A stretch of DNA of 16,189 nucleotides from Aquificaceae bacterium (GTDB lineage: Bacteria; Aquificota; Aquificia; Aquificales; Aquificaceae), in contig WFYK01000219.1 in the NCBI GenBank assembly GCA_015490105.1, forward strand, positions 1 to 16,189, given 5' to 3'. Each line of letters begins with the position of its first letter. Position 1 is the stretch's first letter. Shown here one piece after another: positions 1-6,923 of this stretch. The translations under genes and the position numbers were made by a program. The notes beneath the pieces were generated by a model. It ran no database searches. It saw only the letters and a list, made by a program, of their open reading frames with translations, and was not told where the DNA came from.

Positions 1-261
1 GAAGACATACAAATTTTCAAGGCAAACCCGCAAGGTTGCGATTACTGTAACGGTTCGGGATACAAGGGTAGAACCGCGGTCCACGAGATAATGGAGATAG
101 ACGAAGAACTAAGAAAACTCATCATAAAAGGCGGGACCGCGGATCAGATAAGGGATTTGGCCAAGAAGAAAGGGATGAGAACACTATATCAGAGCGGTTT
201 AATAAAGGTTCGCAAAGGTATAACTTCCCTCGAAGAGGTAAACAGGGTTCTTATGAAATAA
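1..261 (+). CDS. GspE/PilB-type secretion or pilus assembly ATPase, C-terminal end (partial)
   Basis: This is the last 86 codons of a gene whose start lies before the window; it reads in frame from base 1 to TAA at 259-261. The segment GCDYCNGSGYKGRTAVHEIM matches the C-terminal part of hexameric GspE/PilB ATPases: a CxxC pair (half of the zinc-binding tetracysteine motif), then GYKGR and a HEI(M/L) helix. It ends in the family's usual GMRTLYQSGLIKVRKGITS-like segment and a Leu/Glu/Val tail. Such ATPases power assembly of type IV pili or type II secretion pseudopili from the cytoplasmic face of the inner membrane. The Walker A and B motifs are outside the window, so PilB and GspE cannot be separated. 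metK follows 10 bp downstream on the same strand, so cotranscription is likely. Confidence 0.88.
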   Translation, partial: EDIQIFKANPQGCDYCNGSGYKGRTAVHEIMEIDEELRKLIIKGGTADQIRDLAKKKGMRTLYQSGLIKVRKGITSLEEVNRVLMK

Positions 262-271
262 AATAAAGGCT

Positions 272-1399
272 ATGTATTCTCTAAGAATGGCCGAATCCGT
301 TACCGAAGGCCACCCGGATAAGATAGCGGATCAGATAGCGGATGCCCTGCTCGATGAATTTTTAAGAAAAGATCCTTACAGCAAGGTTTCTTTGGAGATA
401 ATGGTCACCACGGGTCTCGTTATAGTAGGAGGTGAGCTTTCCACCGACACGTATGTGGATATTCCGAAGGTAGTAAGAGGGGTGGTAAAGGACATCGGAT
501 ATACAAAACCGGAGCTCGGCTTTGATGCGGACACCTGTGCGGTGATAACCTCCATAGATGAACAGAGTCCGGAAATAGCTCTGGGCGTGTCAAGAGAAGG
601 GGCGGGGGATACCGCCATAGTGGTTGGCTACGCCACCTTGGAAGCTCCCAACTTTATGCCCTGGTCCATAACTCTTGCTCACAGACTCACCCGCAGGCTT
701 GCGGATCTCAGAAAAACAGGCTCAATGCCCTTTTTGAGACCCGACGGCAAGGTTTTAATTTCCATGGTATACGAGGATGGCAAACCCTCTTTTGTGAAAG
801 ACGTAGTTATGTATGTTCACCACGATCCGGACGTATCCCTTCAAAATCTCAGAGAAATGATAGTGGAAGAAGTGATCAGAAAGGAGATCCCGCAGGAGTT
901 TATGAAAGAAAACACCTCCGTAAAGGTGAATCCTACCGGCAGGTTCGTGATAGGAGGACCCGTTGCGGATACGGGATTAACGGGAAGGAAAATCGTATCG
1001 GACGCCTACGGAGATATAGGGTTTTCAGGAGGAAGTGCCTTTTCAGGGAAAGATCCTTCAAAAACGGACAGATCCGGTTCATACATAGCGAGGATGATAG
1101 CTAAATACGTAGTTGCTTCGGACCTTGCTCAGAAATGCGTGGTCCAAATAGGATACGCTTTTGGACTTTCCGAACCCGTAGCCTTCGATCTTGAGACTTT
1201 CGGCACGGAGAAAGTAGATAAAGAAGTTATAAAAGAGAAAGTTCTTGAATTCTTCCCCATAAGACCTTCGGACATAATAGATTTTCTCGACCTGAGAAAA
1301 CCCATATACAGGCAAACCGCTTGTTACGGACACTTTGGGAGAGAAAAGTTCCCTTGGGAGGACCTTAGTAGACTCGAGGAGTTCAGAGAGCTATTTTAA
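272..1399 (+). CDS. metK: S-adenosylmethionine synthase (methionine adenosyltransferase)
   Basis: MetK makes S-adenosylmethionine from ATP and methionine in the cytoplasm. The 375-residue product is close to the family length (about 380-400). Visible signatures are ESVTEGHPDKIADQ (residues 8-21, with the catalytic HPDK), EQSPEIALGV (97-106), GAGD (110-113), the GGPxxDxGLTGRKI block, AFSGKDPSKTDRSGSY with the family's active-site Lys and Asp residues, and YGHFGREKFPWE near the C-terminus. The loop between EQSPEIALGV and GAGD is short, and the normally strongly conserved GAGDQGxMFGYA reads GAGDTAIVVGYA. The ATG at 272 places the ESVTEGHPDK block at the usual distance from the N-terminus; AAAGG just upstream is a close, weak ribosome site. 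A downstream ATG at 287 is possible but would crop the first strand. The 3' end overlaps hisZ, on the other strand, by 9 bp. Confidence 0.96.
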   Translation: MYSLRMAESVTEGHPDKIADQIADALLDEFLRKDPYSKVSLEIMVTTGLVIVGGELSTDTYVDIPKVVRGVVKDIGYTKPELGFDADTCAVITSIDEQSPEIALGVSREGAGDTAIVVGYATLEAPNFMPWSITLAHRLTRRLADLRKTGSMPFLRPDGKVLISMVYEDGKPSFVKDVVMYVHHDPDVSLQNLREMIVEEVIRKEIPQEFMKENTSVKVNPTGRFVIGGPVADTGLTGRKIVSDAYGDIGFSGGSAFSGKDPSKTDRSGSYIARMIAKYVVASDLAQKCVVQIGYAFGLSEPVAFDLETFGTEKVDKEVIKEKVLEFFPIRPSDIIDFLDLRKPIYRQTACYGHFGREKFPWEDLSRLEEFRELF

Positions 1400-2284
1400 C
1401 AGCCTGCTCAGATAAACCGTTCCTCCCACCGCAGGCTGACTCAACCCCACCGCTTCGGCCATAGCGTCGTATCTGCCACCGCCCGCTACAGGAGACCCTA
1501 TCCCGGGTAGGAAGAAGTCAAACACTATACCCGTATAGTAAGGCAGATCTCTTACTTCGAAAATGTCCAAGCTGAAAGGAACACCCTCCTTGGAGAGGAT
1601 ATCAGCCACTTCCCTTATCTCTTCAACTTCCTCCACAAAACCCAGATCTTTAAGGATTTCGTAAACCTTCTGCGTATCAGACACAAAGGGAATTTCCAAA
1701 AAATAGGAACCCTTGAATATCCCTTTCAAAACACTGAGATTTTTCTCTCTGAAAGCCTCCTTAACCTTATCTCTCTCCTCTTCCGGAAAACTTTTAACGA
1801 TCTTTTCAACAACCTTTACATGTCCTATGCTTACGGATACATTCTCAAAACCGAGATTTTTAAGATACCTCCAAAGGACCACGATAACCTCCGCATCAGC
1901 CTTGGTATCCTTTTCGCCTATTATCTCCACACCCGCTTGAACATCCTCCCACGAACCCTGAACCGTTCTAAACACCGTTCCAAAGTAGTAGACCTTTGTA
2001 GGAAAGTCAACAACTTTCATCGTTCCCAGAGCCCTTATTACGAAGGAAGTAAAGTCAGGCCGTAGGGCTACAAGTTCTCCTTTGGAAAGATCTTTAAAAA
2101 CTATGGATTTTCGTGCTTCGGATGAGAGAATCTTCTCAAGGGCTACGAATCGATCGAAAACCGGAACCCTTAAATACCTGTAGCCTGCTTCTTCAAAAGT
2201 TTCGACCGCACGGACGAAAGCCTCTTTTAAGAAGTTGGACTCTTCAAAGGAGAAAAACCTCTCAAAGGGAAGGATATCACTCAT
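1391..2284 (-). CDS. hisZ: ATP phosphoribosyltransferase regulatory subunit HisZ
   Basis: HisZ is a catalytically dead relative of histidyl-tRNA synthetase that binds short-form HisG and makes the first step of histidine biosynthesis active and feedback-sensitive. The 297-residue product has the class II synthetase core: LRPDFT (74-79), a motif-2-like FGTVFRTVQGSWEDVQAGVE (101-120), RDLPYYTG (245-252) and GGGRYD (268-273). It stops right after the catalytic fold, without the C-terminal anticodon-binding domain of HisRS. RDLPYY stands where HisRS has RGLDYY, which also favours HisZ. It is short against many HisZ proteins (about 370-390). The ATG overlaps the 3' end of the upstream small gene by 8 bp, indicating translational coupling. 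It is last in the dnaK-grpE-small gene-hisZ run; no hisG is in the window. Confidence 0.88.
   Translation of the reverse strand: MSDILPFERFFSFEESNFLKEAFVRAVETFEEAGYRYLRVPVFDRFVALEKILSSEARKSIVFKDLSKGELVALRPDFTSFVIRALGTMKVVDFPTKVYYFGTVFRTVQGSWEDVQAGVEIIGEKDTKADAEVIVVLWRYLKNLGFENVSVSIGHVKVVEKIVKSFPEEERDKVKEAFREKNLSVLKGIFKGSYFLEIPFVSDTQKVYEILKDLGFVEEVEEIREVADILSKEGVPFSLDIFEVRDLPYYTGIVFDFFLPGIGSPVAGGGRYDAMAEAVGLSQPAVGGTVYLSRLLK
1400..1438. other. Inverted repeat just after metK stop, inside hisZ 3' end
   Basis: CAGCCTGC at 1400-1407 is the exact reverse complement of GCAGGCTG at 1431-1438, with a 23-nt loop. It lies immediately downstream of the metK stop and over the last codons of hisZ. Neither strand has a strong U-tract; the minus strand is followed by TTAAAATAG. 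It might help end transcription between the convergent genes, but 8 bp with a large loop is weak evidence. Confidence 0.3.
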
Positions 2285-2471
2285 CTACCACATACCAAAC
2301 CCTTACGCCTACCGAAACGTGGGCGTTTCTCTGCCAGAGGGTTTCAACGTTTATAACCTTGATCTTGTTAAGCTTTATCCACTGGTTGACTTGCTCCTCG
2401 AGGAGCTGTTCGAGGCTTTCATCCCTGAATGGAGCCATCTTTCTATGAAAATCCTTAAACCTTATCTCCAC
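2277..2471 (-). CDS. Small conserved-looking protein of unknown function, 64 aa
   Basis: I consider this a real gene because of its position. It starts inside the last codons of grpE (17-bp overlap), ends 8 bp into hisZ, and its GTG start is preceded by a good ribosome site (GGAGGAAGAGG, then GTG). The 64-residue product is charged at the N-terminus, then has a predicted amphipathic helix (DESLEQLLEEQVNQWIK, about residues 18-34) and two beta-like stretches (KVINVETLW and VSVGVRVWYVVDE). That helix-strand-strand layout is faintly like the Cse60-type small proteins, but the match is by eye and weak. No enzyme motif is visible. Its place between a chaperone cofactor gene and hisZ suggests it is cotranscribed and translationally coupled with both. 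Function unknown. Confidence 0.72.
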   Translation of the reverse strand: MEIRFKDFHRKMAPFRDESLEQLLEEQVNQWIKLNKIKVINVETLWQRNAHVSVGVRVWYVVDE

Positions 2472-3045
2472 CCTCTTCCTCCTTCACGGACACCGCCACA
2501 CGGGCCGGTCTAATTACTTTATCATGAAGCTTGTATCCTTTTTGAAGGACTTTGACTACCACGTTGGGTGGGTGATCTTCGGAACACACCCTCTCCACCG
2601 CTTCCGCAAGATAAGGATCAAACTCCTTACCCTGTATGTCTATCTCGCATATGTTGAACTTGTCCAAAATCTTCAAAAGCTCCGAGTAGATCATTTCCAC
2701 CCCTTTGAGGAGAGCGTCAAAGTCCTTGGAGAGCTTTGCGGACTCCAAAGCCCTTTCGAAGTTGTCTATAACCGAGAGTATCTCTAAAGCGAACTTCTCG
2801 TATCCAAACTTTCTCTGTTCTTCAAGATCCCTTCTGTAGCGTTCCCTCATGTATTCGAGTTCTTTCTGAAGTTCCATTGCCCTCATATTGGAGTTGCGAG
2901 CTATCTGTTCGAGTTTTTTTACTTTTTCTTCAAGTTCTTTTACCTTCTGCCTGAGTTCATGAAGTTCTTTCTCCTCAGGCTTTTCCTCTCTTTTCTGATC
3001 CTCTTCTTGAACTACTTCCTCTTCCTTCTTTTCTTTTTCTTCCAT
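2455..3045 (-). CDS. grpE: GrpE, nucleotide exchange factor for DnaK
   Basis: GrpE releases ADP from DnaK and so resets the chaperone cycle; its long paired helices also act as a thermosensor in known homologues. The 196-residue product has a Glu/Lys-rich disordered head (1-27), a long coiled coil (about 28-85) and the C-terminal beta-domain signature FDPYLAEAVERV, then HPPNVVVKVLQKGYKLHDKV and RPARVAVS. Length is normal. The ATG has a strong ribosome site (GGAGGT, 8 bp spacing). It follows dnaK by 38 bp, with a small GC-rich hairpin in the gap, and overlaps the next small gene by 17 bp. The order dnaK-grpE differs from the common hrcA-grpE-dnaK-dnaJ order. Confidence 0.95.
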   Translation of the reverse strand: MEEKEKKEEEVVQEEDQKREEKPEEKELHELRQKVKELEEKVKKLEQIARNSNMRAMELQKELEYMRERYRRDLEEQRKFGYEKFALEILSVIDNFERALESAKLSKDFDALLKGVEMIYSELLKILDKFNICEIDIQGKEFDPYLAEAVERVCSEDHPPNVVVKVLQKGYKLHDKVIRPARVAVSVKEEEGGDKV

Positions 3046-3060
3046 GGTGTTTTACCTCCG

Positions 3061-3077
3061 CGGGGCGGAAAGCCCCG
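3061..3077 (-). promoter_or_regulatory. Intercistronic hairpin between dnaK and grpE
   Basis: CGGGGC (3061-3066) and GCCCCG (3072-3077) form a perfect 6-bp GC stem with a 5-nt loop. In the transcript it lies a few bases after the dnaK stop and ends directly beside the grpE ribosome site (CGGAGGT). There is no U-tract, so it is not a typical terminator. It could be a processing or stability site, or adjust grpE translation relative to dnaK. Confidence 0.5.
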
Positions 3078-3083
3078 AAGGCG

Positions 3084-4982
3084 TTAATCGACGGGTTTGG
3101 CGTCCACTACGTCGTCTCCGCCCTGCTTCTTGTCGTTGTCTGATCCTTCAGACTTGGCCTGAGCGCCCGCACCTTCGTATATGCTCGCTCCTATCTTGGC
3201 GGAGATGTTGGTTATCTTCTCTATGGCTTCCCTCAAAGGCTGTATGTCTTGAGCTTCCTGCATAACCTTCTTGGCGGACTCTATAGCCTCCTGAGCTTCT
3301 TTTACATGGTCTTCGGGTATCTTGTCCTTGTTCTCGTTTATGAGTTTTTCAAGGTTGTAGACGAGTTGATCGAGCTGGTTGCGGGTCTCTATAAGCTCTT
3401 TCTTCTTCTTGTCTTCTTCCGCATGAGCCTCCGCTTCCTTGATCATACGCTCTATCTCTTCTTGCGTGAGTCCGGAAGAGGGTTGAACCTTTATCGACTG
3501 CTCTTTACCGGTTCCCAGATCCTTAGCGGTCACGTGGAGGATTCCGTCCGCGTCTATGTCGAAACATACCTCTATCTTGGGAACACCTCTGGGAGCGGGA
3601 GGTATACCCGTGAGGTAGAACTTACCTAAGGATTTATTGTCCTTAGCGAGTGGTCTCTCTCCTTGCAGGACGTGGATCTCAACCTCGGTCTGGTAATCGG
3701 AGGCGGTGGTGAAGATCTCACACTTCCTGTAGGGTATAGGAGTGTTTCTTGGTATCAGAACCGTCATCACACCGCCGTAGGTTTCAACTCCGAGCGACAG
3801 GGGAGTAACATCCACGAGCAGTATCTCTTTAACCTCTCCGGAGAGAACACCTGCCTGTATAGCCGCACCTACCGCGACTACCTCGTCGGGGTTAACACCC
3901 TTATGAGGTTCTTTGCCGAAGAACTCTTCTATCCTCTTTTGAACCAAGGGTATCCTCGTGGATCCACCTACGAGAACTATGTCGTCTATGTCTTCGGGCT
4001 TTAGCTTCGCATCTTCGAGGGCTTTTTGGACTATCTCCATAGTCCTGTCTATGAGGTCCTTTATCATCTCTTCGAGGCGTGCCCTGGTGAGCTTTTTCTG
4101 AAGGTGTAAAGGCTGGTTGTTAGAAGGATCTATGGTTATGAAGGGAAGGTTTATTTCCGTTTCAAGTTTGAAGGAGAGTTCTTTCTTGGCTTGTTCCGCA
4201 GCTTCCTTGAGCCTTTGAAGGGCGGTCTTGTCGTTTCTCAGATCTATGCCGGTTTCCTTCTTGAACTCCTCTATTAGCCATTCCATTATACGTTCGTCTA
4301 TGTTTGCACCGCCAAGATGTGTGTCTCCGGAGGTGGCTTTAACCTCTATAACGCCGTCTCCACCTTCGAGTATGGAAACGTCAAAGGTTCCGCCTCCGAA
4401 GTCGTAAACGAGGATCTTTACGTCCGACTTTTTGTCAAGTCCGTAAGCGAGCGCTGCGGCGGTAGGTTCGTTGAGGATTCTCAAAACTTCAAGCCCCGCT
4501 ATTTTTCCTGCATCCTTAGTAGCTTGTCTCTGTCTCTCGTTAAAGTAAGCGGGAACGGTTATAACAGCTTTGGTGACCTTCTCTCCGAGGTAGGCTTCCG
4601 CAGCCTCCTTTAGCTTTCTCAGAACGTGAGCTCCCACTTCCTCCGGTCTTACTATCTTGCCCGCGTTGGGTATGTCGAAGGCAGCGTCTCCTTTATCGTC
4701 CGCGACCACTTTGTATGAAACCCTTTTAGCTTCATCTTTAACTTCGTCAAACTTCCTACCTATGAACCTCTTAGATTCGTATACGGTGTTAGCGGGATCC
4801 AAAATAGCCCTTCTTTTCGCGGGATCACCTACGAGGATCTCCTTTTCTTTAGTCCAAGAGACTACGGAAGGTGTTAGCCTGGCTCCCTCCTGATTTTGTA
4901 TAACTACAGGTTCTTCCCCCATTACCACAGCTACAACGGAGTTAGTTGTTCCCAAGTCTATTCCTATTACCTTTTCCGCCAT
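3084..4982 (-). CDS. dnaK: Molecular chaperone DnaK (Hsp70)
   Basis: DnaK binds exposed hydrophobic segments of unfolded proteins in an ATP-controlled cycle with GrpE and DnaJ. The 632-residue product begins MAEKVIGIDLGTTNSVV (phosphate-1 motif), followed by AVITVPAYFNERQRQATKDA, ILNEPTAAALAYG, VYDFGGGTFDVSIL (phosphate 2), VLVGGSTRIP (adenosine motif), the interdomain linker VKEILLVDVTPLSLGVET and the substrate-binding beta domain. A helical lid and a short disordered tail ending GGDDVVDAKPVD follow. A GTG nine bases upstream (4989-4991) is in frame, but it lies inside the ribosome site (AGGAGGTGG, 8 bp before the ATG at 4980-4982), so the ATG is the start. It is first in the operon, behind a sigma-70-like promoter at 5016-5044. 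No dnaJ or hrcA is nearby. Confidence 0.97.
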   Translation of the reverse strand: MAEKVIGIDLGTTNSVVAVVMGEEPVVIQNQEGARLTPSVVSWTKEKEILVGDPAKRRAILDPANTVYESKRFIGRKFDEVKDEAKRVSYKVVADDKGDAAFDIPNAGKIVRPEEVGAHVLRKLKEAAEAYLGEKVTKAVITVPAYFNERQRQATKDAGKIAGLEVLRILNEPTAAALAYGLDKKSDVKILVYDFGGGTFDVSILEGGDGVIEVKATSGDTHLGGANIDERIMEWLIEEFKKETGIDLRNDKTALQRLKEAAEQAKKELSFKLETEINLPFITIDPSNNQPLHLQKKLTRARLEEMIKDLIDRTMEIVQKALEDAKLKPEDIDDIVLVGGSTRIPLVQKRIEEFFGKEPHKGVNPDEVVAVGAAIQAGVLSGEVKEILLVDVTPLSLGVETYGGVMTVLIPRNTPIPYRKCEIFTTASDYQTEVEIHVLQGERPLAKDNKSLGKFYLTGIPPAPRGVPKIEVCFDIDADGILHVTAKDLGTGKEQSIKVQPSSGLTQEEIERMIKEAEAHAEEDKKKKELIETRNQLDQLVYNLEKLINENKDKIPEDHVKEAQEAIESAKKVMQEAQDIQPLREAIEKITNISAKIGASIYEGAGAQAKSEGSDNDKKQGGDDVVDAKPVD

Positions 4983-4991
4983 TACTTCCAC

Positions 4992-4997
4992 CTCCTC
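4992..4997 (-). promoter_or_regulatory. Strong ribosome binding site that fixes the dnaK start
   Basis: The minus strand reads GAGGAGGTGGAAGTAATG before the dnaK coding region. GGAGG sits 8 bases before the ATG at 4982, the usual spacing. An in-frame GTG at 4991 overlaps this ribosome site, so it is not the start. Confidence 0.75.
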
Positions 4998-5015
4998 AGA
5001 CTTGACTCGGAAAAT

Positions 5016-5044
5016 ATTTTAAATCTTTAGTCTATTAATGTCAA
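5016..5044 (-). promoter_or_regulatory. Sigma-70-type promoter for the dnaK operon
   Basis: Read on the minus strand, the -35 box is TTGACA (5039-5044, perfect consensus) and the -10 box is TAAAAT (5016-5021, one mismatch), with an exactly 17-bp spacer. The start of transcription would be about 25-30 bp upstream of the dnaK ATG, leaving room for the ribosome site. No CIRCE element (TTAGCACTC-N9-GAGTGCTAA) is present in the 82-bp gap. A 7-bp inverted repeat, ACTTGAC (5000-5006) and GTCAAGT (5040-5046), brackets the promoter and overlaps the -35 box. Confidence 0.72.
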
Positions 5045-5064
5045 GTTTCTTGTAAAAGAATTTA

Positions 5065-6777
5065 TTAACTGCTCCCGAACTCCCTTATCGCCCTACCCAA
5101 GTCCGCACGGGCTATTATTCCCAAGAGCTTCTTAGGATCACCTCTATCAACGACAGGCAGTCTGCCCACACCTTTTGTCCACATAATCCTAAGAGCTTCC
5201 CCTAAGGTGTTTTCCGGCCTTATCGTAACGGGATTAGGAGTCATAACCTGATAAACCTTCTTTGTAGTTCTTTCCCTTTCGGGGACGCTAAGAAGGTCGC
5301 TTTTTGTAACTATTCCCACGAGCCTACCCTTCGATACTACCGGAAACCCTCCTACGAGTTTCTCTCCCATAAGCTTTATGCAGTCCTCCACGCTCAGGTT
5401 GGGATCAACTACGATAGGGTCTTTCATGTAATCTTTGACTTTCAAGCGGTCCAAGATCAGAAGACCCCATTCCTCCGCGTGCGCGGGAGAGTCAAGACGC
5501 GTGTCTACCTGACTGGGAAATATACTTTCCTTTCCGCTGAGAAAGTAAGAAAAAAACACAGAAACCATAGCGGGAACGAGGAGCTGATAACCTCCGGTCA
5601 TCTCCGCGATCAGGATCAGGGTAGATAAGGGAGCTTTGGCAGCACCTGCAAAGAAGGAAACCATGCCCACAACCGCGAATGAAGTAACAGAAAGATCCGT
5701 ATCCGCAAAGGTGTTAAGCCCCATACTGAAGGCGGATCCAATGAGCCCACCTATCATAACCGACGGGCCGAAAACCCCTCCCGACATACCCGATCCCAAG
5801 GTAAAGGAAACACCCAGAACAACACCTAAGGCCCAGATAAGGGGAAGCAGCGGGTCGTTAATTTCACCGTCCATTATCAGTTGAAGCCATCCGTAACCGT
5901 TCCCTATGGCGGGAGGGATTAGTGCTCCCACCGTTCCAGCAATGAGCCCTCCCAAGAGGGGTTTTGCAAGGGGATGTACGGTGCTTCTTTTAAAGAAATC
6001 GGAAACCTGAAAGAAGAAGAACACAAAAGCTCTAACAAAAACCGCACATATCACACCGAGAACCGCGTAGAAGAACAAATGTTTCGCTTGCTCAAAAGTA
6101 AAGGGAGGTATTTGAGTGGAGAAAATGGGCTGAAATCCAAAAAAAAGGCCAAACACGGAGTAGGAGGTAACCGACGCAACAAAGCTCGGGATCATCGCTT
6201 CTATTTCAAAATCCTTTTTGAAAAAGACCTCCGCACTTATTATTGCTCCCGCTAAGGGAGCCTTAAAGATAGCGGCAACACCCGCACCCAAACCCACCGC
6301 GAGCGCTATGCGCCTGTCTTTAGGATCAAGCTTAAAGAGGCGGGCGGTCCACGAACCTACCCCTGCACCTATAAGGGCTATGGGGCCTTCCCTTCCGGAA
6401 GTTCCTCCGGTGCCTATAGTCACCGCGGATGTTATCAGCTTAGAAAGTGACGTAAGTAAAGAGAGTTTTTCACCTCTGTGGTAAGCTCGGATCGCAGCGT
6501 CCGTTCCAACCCCCGCGGATCTCGGATCTACCAAGTAGGTGATAAGTCCGGAAATGAACCCCCCCACAGCAACTACTAAAGGAAGCAGGTAAGGTCTCAA
6601 AGGTGAAGGTGTATAACCTTCAGAAGGTCCCTCTCCTGCGGGTTTGGGTGCGTAGTAACCTACCAAGTTTTCCAACGCAAAATGGCTTATCAGTTCAAGA
6701 GACCACACAAAAAGAACCGCCATAAGACCAACGAAAACCCCTATGAACACCGGAATCAGGAGGTATCGTCTAAGCAT
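5065..6777 (-). CDS. CLC-family chloride channel/transporter with two CBS domains
   Basis: The 570-residue protein has a CLC membrane domain (about 1-420) and two tandem CBS domains (about 445-498 and 507-565), which usually sense adenine nucleotides. Motifs are SAGVGTD (87-93, in place of GSGIP), GREGP (128-132, with gating Glu130) and GSGMSGGVFGP (328-338, the third anion-site motif). Aligned by eye to E. coli ClC-ec1, LAGAIISAEVFF puts Val184 at the internal proton-glutamate position (E203). SGKESIFPSQVDTR puts Phe420 near the gate tyrosine (Y445). These changes favour a passive channel or altered coupling over a standard 2Cl-/H+ antiporter. The ATG at 6777 has a weak ribosome site. The gene faces away from the porin and ends 82 bp before dnaK. 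Confidence 0.93.
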   Translation of the reverse strand: MLRRYLLIPVFIGVFVGLMAVLFVWSLELISHFALENLVGYYAPKPAGEGPSEGYTPSPLRPYLLPLVVAVGGFISGLITYLVDPRSAGVGTDAAIRAYHRGEKLSLLTSLSKLITSAVTIGTGGTSGREGPIALIGAGVGSWTARLFKLDPKDRRIALAVGLGAGVAAIFKAPLAGAIISAEVFFKKDFEIEAMIPSFVASVTSYSVFGLFFGFQPIFSTQIPPFTFEQAKHLFFYAVLGVICAVFVRAFVFFFFQVSDFFKRSTVHPLAKPLLGGLIAGTVGALIPPAIGNGYGWLQLIMDGEINDPLLPLIWALGVVLGVSFTLGSGMSGGVFGPSVMIGGLIGSAFSMGLNTFADTDLSVTSFAVVGMVSFFAGAAKAPLSTLILIAEMTGGYQLLVPAMVSVFFSYFLSGKESIFPSQVDTRLDSPAHAEEWGLLILDRLKVKDYMKDPIVVDPNLSVEDCIKLMGEKLVGGFPVVSKGRLVGIVTKSDLLSVPERERTTKKVYQVMTPNPVTIRPENTLGEALRIMWTKGVGRLPVVDRGDPKKLLGIIARADLGRAIREFGSS

Positions 6778-6805
6778 AAGAAAAGTGTAATACGCTTTTG
6801 AATTG

Positions 6806-6815
6806 CTAAATTTAG
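6806..6815. other. 10-bp palindrome in the clc/porin intergenic region
   Basis: CTAAATTTAG is a perfect palindrome in the 146-bp divergent gap, about 30 bp upstream of the CLC start. A near-palindrome, GAGATTAAGTCTC (6815-6827), abuts it. Either could be an operator or part of a minus-strand promoter. I could not identify a convincing -35/-10 pair for the CLC gene, so this is only a marked site. Confidence 0.25.
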
Positions 6816-6873
6816 AGATTAAGTCTCAAAATCCATGGAGATTGAGGGTCTTTCCTGACAAAAGTCATAGAAA

Positions 6874-6902
6874 TAGAAAATGAAATCCGATTTCATTTTC
6901 TA
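6874..6902. promoter_or_regulatory. Perfect 13-bp inverted repeat upstream of the porin
   Basis: TAGAAAATGAAAT (6874-6886), a CCG centre (6887-6889), and the exact reverse complement ATTTCATTTTCTA (6890-6902). It ends 8 bp before the porin ribosome site GGAGG (6911-6915). As DNA it could be an operator for a dimeric regulator. As RNA it would be a 13-bp A/U-rich stem with a 3-nt loop in the leader. No U-tract follows, so a terminator is unlikely. Confidence 0.6.
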
Positions 6903-6923
6903 AAACTTTTGGAGGAAAGGAAA

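Noticed and set aside
4989..4991. GTG as dnaK start
   Set aside because: It lies inside the Shine-Dalgarno region of the better ATG at 4982 and would add three residues without homology.
5047..5060. Small inverted repeat TTCTT-GTAA-AAGAA between clc and dnaK as a terminator
   Set aside because: Only 5 bp, A/T-rich, with no proper U-tract on the minus strand, and next to the dnaK promoter; too weak.
4983..5064. CIRCE (HrcA operator) upstream of dnaK
   Set aside because: I looked for TTAGCACTC-N9-GAGTGCTAA or a close relative and found none in the gap.
6842..6870. TTGAGG...CATAGA as porin promoter
   Set aside because: Only 4/6 and 3/6 matches with doubtful spacing; not better than chance.
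6909..6911. TTG as porin start
   Set aside because: It overlaps GGAGG and would add charged residues before the signal peptide; ATG at 6924 gives a normal signal peptide with ideal spacing.
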